10,480 nt of DNA from Acholeplasmatales bacterium. GTDB lineage: Bacteria > Bacillota_I > Bacilli_A > Acholeplasmatales > Anaeroplasmataceae. How positions within the stretch are numbered: position 1 is the stretch's first letter; every line of letters begins with the position of its first letter. This document shows, piece by piece, positions 6,371 to 10,480 of the stretch. Where the stretch lies: positions 1 through 10,480 of the forward strand of contig JAEELC010000130.1 in NCBI GenBank assembly GCA_016288675.1. The letters run 5' to 3'. The translations under genes and the position numbers were made by a program. A model generated the notes under the pieces. That model searched no databases, was not told the DNA's origin, and worked only from the letters and a program-made list of their open reading frames with translations.

Positions 6371-6812
6371 ATAGAAAGGGAAATCTCAAGAAGAGCATTA
6401 AAAGCTAAAGTACAAGAACTATATATTCCACAAGATTCAGCTGAAATTACTTATGATGAAGGCTATGATATTGATGGTGGTAGTATTGATAGACATTAGC
6501 TTGGTGTAATTTTAGATGGAACTATTGCTGGTCTTGCACTAGCTACTACGACAGTAAAAGGTTTTTAGCTGCACGACAAATGGCAAAAATTAGTAAAGGA
6601 CTTGTAAGAAATGTTCTGACAAAAAAGTGCAAGAGGCTTTAGTTAAGATGTCATCACATTGATGGGCACAATTTGGTTTTTCTTGTGCTGGAGCGGCTGT
6701 TTCTGCTTAAAATTCGTTTGCTTTATTAATCCTTGATTTATCTGCAGGTCAATTGATTGCTCATATGGTTGATTATGCAGATAGTAATTATAATGGAGTT
6801 TGTTTTGGATAA
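6371..6812 (+). pseudogene. Decayed bacteriocin-like precursor with Gly-Gly leader
   Basis: No single frame is open, but three segments join into one sensible protein of about 147 residues. Segment one (from about 6371) gives a charged leader with EISRRALKAKVQELYIPQD, then EITYDEGYDIDGG. The Gly-Gly at 6476-6481 closes a 37-residue leader, as in peptides processed by peptidase-containing ABC exporters. It breaks at TAG 6497 but continues as LGVILDGTIAGLALATT. A lost T in the run before 6567 shifts to LAARQMAKISKGLVRNVLT, and a lost A in 6621-6626 shifts to VQEALVKMSSH. TGA 6660 and TAA 6708 interrupt the rest: WAQFGFSCAGAAVSA, then NSFALLILDLSAGQLIAHM and DYADSNYNGVCFG, ending at TAA 6810-6812. 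The mature part would be hydrophobic and Gly/Ala-rich, like many bacteriocins. The original start is unclear: an SD-like AAAGGG is at 6375-6380 and no ATG follows; an upstream in-frame ATG at 6320 is almost at the predicted transcript start. Bacteriocin identity is inferred from architecture, not from a family match. Confidence 0.68.
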
Positions 6813-7099
6813 TGATTATATGTTTATTTTTTTTAGTAATAGCTTTTGAGTTAATTGTTCTTGCAATATTTTCATTTGCTAATTCAAAAGGAAAAAATAA
6901 AAAAATAGAAATTTTGATTACTAGTTTAATTAATATTTTTGTTATTAGTCTATTTATATATTTTATTTTCAATTATGAAAATGTCTTATACAAAATTATT
7001 ATAGGTATATTAGTTTTAACTGAATTAATATTGTATTCATTTTTTTTGTATTTTAATTGGAAATTAAAAGATTTAAAATATGCGATAAATAAAGAATAG
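6812..7099 (+). CDS. Small three-helix membrane protein, candidate immunity protein
   Basis: An intact 95-residue protein with predicted membrane helices at about 2-22, 33-53 and 60-81, a basic loop (NSKGKNKKI, 23-32) and a charged tail (NWKLKDLKYAINKE). I choose ATG 6812 because it overlaps the TAA of the decayed precursor by one base (TAATG), the usual sign of translational coupling; GGAG at 6795-6798 is the nearest ribosome-site candidate and is a little far (13 bases). TTG 6800 in the same frame would add four residues. No family is recognised. Small polytopic proteins placed directly after and coupled to a bacteriocin precursor are commonly its immunity protein, so that is the inferred role. 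It is notable that this gene is open while its partner is dead. With the partner's early stops, coupling would be lost and expression would need re-initiation. Confidence 0.65.
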   Translation: MIICLFFLVIAFELIVLAIFSFANSKGKNKKIEILITSLINIFVISLFIYFIFNYENVLYKIIIGILVLTELILYSFFLYFNWKLKDLKYAINKE

Positions 7100-7127
7100 T
7101 ATTTTCAAATTATAAAAGAATATAAAA

Positions 7128-7169
7128 AAGAGATTTTATCTATGAAAAATTGGATAGAATCTTTTCTTA
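7128..7169 (+). terminator. Possible rho-independent terminator after the small membrane protein
   Basis: AGATTTTATC (7131-7140) pairs with GATAGAATCT (7153-7162) with one G-U pair, extendable by about three pairs outward, around a 12-base loop, followed by the T-rich string TTTTCTTATTTC. The low GC and interrupted T-run make it weaker than the other terminators here. An ATG at 7141 inside the loop starts only a very short frame. Confidence 0.5.
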
Positions 7170-7184
7170 TTTCAGAAAAAAATA

Positions 7185-7214
7185 ATAATTATTAAATAGA
7201 TTGATAATTATTAA
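7185..7214. repeat. Direct repeat ATAATTATTAA x2 upstream of a promoter
   Basis: The 11-base string ATAATTATTAA occurs at 7185-7195 and 7204-7214, 19 bp apart start to start (about two helical turns). The second copy ends 26 bp before the -35 box at 7241. It may be an activator site or an AT-rich UP-type element. In DNA this AT-rich, a chance pair is possible. Confidence 0.4.
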
Positions 7215-7240
7215 TTACTTAATAGTTTTTTTACATTTCT

Positions 7241-7269
7241 TTTACAATTATAAGGATTTATGGTAAAAT
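7241..7269 (+). promoter_or_regulatory. Strong sigma-A type promoter of the GGDEF/EAL-like gene
   Basis: TTTACA (7241-7246), a 17-bp spacer and TAAAAT (7264-7269) with TGG directly before it, an extended -10. Transcription should start near 7276, giving a leader of about 19 bases that contains the ribosome site GAAGGGG (7280-7286). Confidence 0.75.
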
Positions 7270-7294
7270 ATATATTATAGAAGGGGTCTTCATT

Positions 7295-9733
7295 ATGTTT
7301 GATAAAGAAAAGAAGTATAAGAGTATTGAATTAAAAGATATGAATGGACCAATGATTGTCTATTCTTTTAAATATGGAAAAATAATTGATGCTAACAATT
7401 CAGCTGCTGGCCTTTTTGGTTTTAATAAATCTAGTGATTTTTTAGATTTTTATTCATATGATTTATCTTTATTAACTAATAAAGAACTATTTGAGGAAAT
7501 TGAAAAGAATTATGATAATGGAATTTATTTCTTTGTTAAACATTTCCACAAATATATTAATAATGAAGAACGCCATTTCGATTTAGTAATTGATATTCAA
7601 AAGAATAAAGAAGCCCTTTATGGATTTTTTACTGATGTTACTGATACATATGAAGAAAATATAAAAAATGAAAAGAACCATGTGCTTCAAATTCAAAATT
7701 TAAATATTGTATTAAATACATTAGTTAAATTATACGCATCTATTTCAAAAATAAATTTAAATACTTTTGAATCTTACCAAATTATATCTAAATCTGATAA
7801 GGTTGAAAATCAAAAGATGACTGTAGATTGGAATGAATATTTAGAATTCTTTTTAATGCTTATTGATCAAAAGTCAGCTAATGAAATTAGAAATATTTGT
7901 TCTAAGCAAGGCTTAAAAAGCTTATTAAATGAAGATAAACAAACTTATAATTTTGAATTTGAAACTTCCTTTGATATTGCAACTGGTGAGCGTAGAGCTG
8001 ATAAAAAGAATATGAGATATTCTTTATTCGTTACTATTGTTTACGAAGGTAAAACACCTTGTGCATTAGTAATGATGAAAAATGAGAATATAGATTTTAC
8101 TGTTGAAGGTAATAGTAACAATATAATTAATTCACTTTTAGTAGATTATACTTCAATATTCTTTATTGATTATGAAACATTAGCAATAAAATTATTCTCT
8201 ACTAATAAAGCTTTCTCAAAGATATTAAAAACTTTATCTAATGCTACAAATTATTTAGAGCTTGCAAAAAAATATTCTGATAATTTTGTTTATCCAGAAG
8301 ATAGAATGAATTTCTTAGAAAATACTAGCATTGATAATGTTAAAAAGATATTAGAAACAAGAAATAGTTATATTGTTAATTTTAGAAGAATGATTAATTA
8401 TACTGTTGATAAAGCTTCTTTATACTTTATTAAGTCTGTTGATGAAGCTAATAAGCCTAGAATTATTTTAGCTATTAGAACAGTATATGCTGATGAATTA
8501 TTATCAGATGCTACTAAAGATAGTCTAACCGGTTTATTAACATATAATTCTTTTGAAAAATCAGTATCAAAAATTATTAAAGATGATCAAAATGGTTATT
8601 TAATTAGATTTGATATTGATCGTTTTACAGCATTTAATAATTTATTTGGACTTGTAGAAGGAGATAGATTACTTCAATCTATAGGTGACTATTTAATTGG
8701 CTTATCAAAGATTTATAAATTTAAATCATGCCACATTGCTAGTGATGTATTCGCAGTATATTTAAACGGTGATAAAGAAATATTAGATAGCTTTGTTGAT
8801 GAATTGCAAAATGGTATTTCTGATTTGTCTGATTTATTTGATATTATTTTATCAGTTGGTGTTTGTAAGGTTTCAAAAGATGTTTCTGTACATTATATGA
8901 TTGATTGCTGCTCACTTGCTGAAAATAGCATAAAGAAATCTTATTCTAAGACTTATAAGCTATTTACAGAAGAATTGAGAGATTCTGCAAAGCTTAATTT
9001 AACTCGTCTTAAGCAAGTTACAGAAAGTATTAGAAATAAAGAATTAGAAATAAGATTTAGAAAAGTATATGATATTAACAAAAATATAGTCGTATTTGAT
9101 ACTGGATTCTTCTTGAATAATACTAATGTAAAATTAGATGAGAATAATTTATTTACATTTCTTGAAAAAAATGGTCTTATTGTTAGATTAAATAGTACTA
9201 TTGCTGAATATATTTATTCAGTTATGAATGATAAAGCCAATATTAATTTAATCAATAAATCATTTGTATTCTATGTTTCTAGATACTATCTTGAAAATGA
9301 TAAGCTTGCTAATGAACTATTGGCACATATTAAAAAAGGTAGTGGAGAAAACGGAAGATATGTATTAGCACTTCAAGCTTCTCCGTTTGGATATAGTGAA
9401 AAAGTATTTGAAGTTATTAGAAAGTTTAAAGCTGAAAATGTAAAAATAATGATTGATTATTCTAATTGTCAAGCATTTGATTTTACATTAATATTTAGAT
9501 TAAATGTTGATGTTATTAAACTAGATTGTAGAGTATTTAAAATATATTCAATCGAAAATCAAAGAATATTACTAGATATAGTAAAAATGCTTATTTCATT
9601 TAAGATTAAGACTCTATTGGCTCATATTCCAGAGAATTTTGTTAAAGAATTCGAAAAACTAGATAATAACGAATACATTTATTACACCTTAGAAGAAGAT
9701 ACATTAGAAGGACAAGAACTTAAAAATTTATAG
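7295..9733 (+). CDS. PAS/GGDEF/EAL-type protein with degenerate catalytic motifs
   Basis: The 812-residue product has the layout of a cyclic-di-GMP turnover protein. A PAS domain is seen at about 12-120 (KIIDANNSAAGLFGF; ends GFFTDVTD). Two further sensor-like segments lie at about 175-262 and 280-398, the latter with the PAS-associated YPEDRMNF. The GGDEF domain begins DATKDSLTGLLTYNSFE (405-421) and keeps RFDIDRFTAFNNLFG with Asp440, but the signature GGDEF is ASDVF at 482-486 (HIASDVFAVYL). The EAL-like domain spans about 571-812. Its EAL is replaced by DTG at 602-604, the metal-site DDFGTG region reads IDYSNCQAF, and the AEGVE region reads AHIPE, with only VIKLD (740-744) well kept. Both enzymes should therefore be inactive. 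It may bind c-di-GMP or another ligand, or act through protein contact. There is no membrane segment, so it is cytoplasmic. The ATG has AAGGGG eight bases upstream. A membrane protein gene follows after 11 bases and is probably its partner. Confidence 0.85.
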   Translation: MFDKEKKYKSIELKDMNGPMIVYSFKYGKIIDANNSAAGLFGFNKSSDFLDFYSYDLSLLTNKELFEEIEKNYDNGIYFFVKHFHKYINNEERHFDLVIDIQKNKEALYGFFTDVTDTYEENIKNEKNHVLQIQNLNIVLNTLVKLYASISKINLNTFESYQIISKSDKVENQKMTVDWNEYLEFFLMLIDQKSANEIRNICSKQGLKSLLNEDKQTYNFEFETSFDIATGERRADKKNMRYSLFVTIVYEGKTPCALVMMKNENIDFTVEGNSNNIINSLLVDYTSIFFIDYETLAIKLFSTNKAFSKILKTLSNATNYLELAKKYSDNFVYPEDRMNFLENTSIDNVKKILETRNSYIVNFRRMINYTVDKASLYFIKSVDEANKPRIILAIRTVYADELLSDATKDSLTGLLTYNSFEKSVSKIIKDDQNGYLIRFDIDRFTAFNNLFGLVEGDRLLQSIGDYLIGLSKIYKFKSCHIASDVFAVYLNGDKEILDSFVDELQNGISDLSDLFDIILSVGVCKVSKDVSVHYMIDCCSLAENSIKKSYSKTYKLFTEELRDSAKLNLTRLKQVTESIRNKELEIRFRKVYDINKNIVVFDTGFFLNNTNVKLDENNLFTFLEKNGLIVRLNSTIAEYIYSVMNDKANINLINKSFVFYVSRYYLENDKLANELLAHIKKGSGENGRYVLALQASPFGYSEKVFEVIRKFKAENVKIMIDYSNCQAFDFTLIFRLNVDVIKLDCRVFKIYSIENQRILLDIVKMLISFKIKTLLAHIPENFVKEFEKLDNNEYIYYTLEEDTLEGQELKNL

Positions 9734-9744
9734 GAGTTGATAAA

Positions 9745-10480
9745 TTGGCAAAGATATTTTCAAGCTATTTTAGTTTGGGATTTAAGAGAAAGACTATATT
9801 GATAAATATCTTTACTAGTGGATGGATGCTTGTGTTTGGGTTAACTAAAATAGCTTTTTCATATGCTTATGGAAAGTTTTTCCTTGCATGTGGTATTGCA
9901 TCTATTATTTTAGGATTAGCTAAAATATTAACACTTCATTCTATTAGAAAGAAAGCTAAAACTAAATCAATTTATAATATAATTATTGCACTTATGGTAA
10001 TTGCTGCAGGCATTACCATGGCGCTAATTATGTACTTTTTAAATATAGCAGAAGATAAGATTAAAGATTATCCGATTGGATTATCCATAATTGTTGCTAT
10101 ATCAAGTACACTTGAATTATTAATCACAATTATTGGTTTATATAAGGTAGCATTTAAAGGGCATTTCTTTAGAAATCTAAAAATGATTAATTTGTGTCAA
10201 GCGTTTACTTCCCTTGCACTTACGAATCGTTTCTTTTTGATTTCTTCACGTGAAGATTATTTATTGAGAATAAGTAGTATTTTTGGTATTGTGGTAGGTA
10301 TATTTATTACTATGATTGGGGTTATTATATTTGCATCTACATATACATCTATTTATGATAAGCTTAATCATGAATATGTTAAAACTAAAGATTTTGTTAT
10401 TTTAGATCATTATTCAATTCAATTACATAATTCATTTTTCTTTGGTGATTTTACATATGAGGCTTATAAGGTTGATGATA
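9745..10480 (+). CDS. Polytopic membrane protein, TTG start, cut by window end
   Basis: The first 245 residues of an unidentified integral membrane protein. It begins MAKIFSSYFSLGFKRKTILI and has hydrophobic segments at about 18-38, 41-62, 77-98, 111-133, 144-162 and 175-197, with basic loops such as HSIRKKAKTK (65-74). After residue 200 a hydrophilic part begins (DKLNHEYVKTKDFVILDHYS) and continues past the window. TTG 9745 is chosen because AGGAG at 9732-9736, which overlaps the stop of the preceding gene, lies eight bases upstream and no ATG is close. The 11-base spacing and overlapping ribosome site imply co-transcription with the degenerate GGDEF/EAL gene. Either the membrane protein relays a signal to or from that cytoplasmic protein, or the pairing is only operonic; the sequence does not decide. 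Confidence 0.82.
   Translation, partial: MAKIFSSYFSLGFKRKTILINIFTSGWMLVFGLTKIAFSYAYGKFFLACGIASIILGLAKILTLHSIRKKAKTKSIYNIIIALMVIAAGITMALIMYFLNIAEDKIKDYPIGLSIIVAISSTLELLITIIGLYKVAFKGHFFRNLKMINLCQAFTSLALTNRFFLISSREDYLLRISSIFGIVVGIFITMIGVIIFASTYTSIYDKLNHEYVKTKDFVILDHYSIQLHNSFFFGDFTYEAYKVDD

Noticed and set aside
6657..6665. TGA before TGG in the relic read as recoded tryptophan or selenocysteine
   Set aside because: Other lesions of different kinds (TAG, TAA, two frameshifts) surround it, and intact genes here use TGG for Trp and contain no in-frame TGA, so decay explains it better.
6643..6972. Minus-strand frame of 109 codons across the relic and the small membrane gene
   Set aside because: Its product is a Lys/Ile/Asn-rich string with no domain, it lies antisense to a coherent plus-strand gene pair, and it has no clear promoter or ribosome site.
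7141..7195. ATG at 7141 with a short frame (MKNWIESFLISEKNNNY)
   Set aside because: The ATG lies in a hairpin loop, has no ribosome site, and the frame is only 17 codons.

Overview
This is an AT-rich window (roughly 70% A+T by eye) from a low-GC Firmicute, most likely a Bacilli-type or Erysipelotrichia/RF39-like host-associated lineage. The evidence is strong AGGAGG-type ribosome sites, use of ATG/GTG/TTG starts, TAA/TAG stops, TTTACA/TAAAAT promoters with TG extensions, and housekeeping proteins of Bacilli type (RqcH, Gmk, RNA polymerase omega, UvrC). Tryptophan is TGG and no intact gene reads through TGA, so this is not a code-4 mycoplasma. The taxonomic placement is inference.

Left part (1-3051): the 3' end of an unknown membrane-protein gene overlaps a gene for a three-helix membrane protein with a long acidic, repeat-built cytoplasm-like tail and a basic C-terminus (73-1371). 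It converges on rqcH (ribosome-associated quality control) across a shared bidirectional terminator at about 1375-1419.

Middle (3052-6084): a 125-bp divergent promoter region separates rqcH from gmk-rpoZ, which overlap by one base. The omega subunit is about twice the usual size. A terminator follows, then uvrC with a GTG start and an excellent ribosome site, closed by its own terminator. This is conserved core-genome content.

Right part (6085-7294): a 1.2-kb accessory pocket. It holds a well-formed promoter, three inverted repeats within 90 bp, and a decayed gene (about 6371-6812). Its repaired product looks like a bacteriocin-type precursor with a 37-residue leader ending in Gly-Gly and a hydrophobic, Gly/Ala-rich mature part of about 110 residues. 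It is broken by three nonsense codons and two single-base losses in homopolymers. Its last stop overlaps the ATG of an intact 95-residue three-helix membrane protein, in the position and form of a cognate immunity protein. This relic pair is the most unusual thing in the window and is not shown by simple ORF calling.

Far right (7241-10480): a strong promoter drives an 812-residue PAS/GGDEF/EAL-type protein in which both the GGDEF and EAL signature motifs are lost, so it is probably a non-catalytic signalling or receptor protein. It is followed after 11 bp by a TTG-started polytopic membrane protein that runs off the window. The two are probably co-transcribed.
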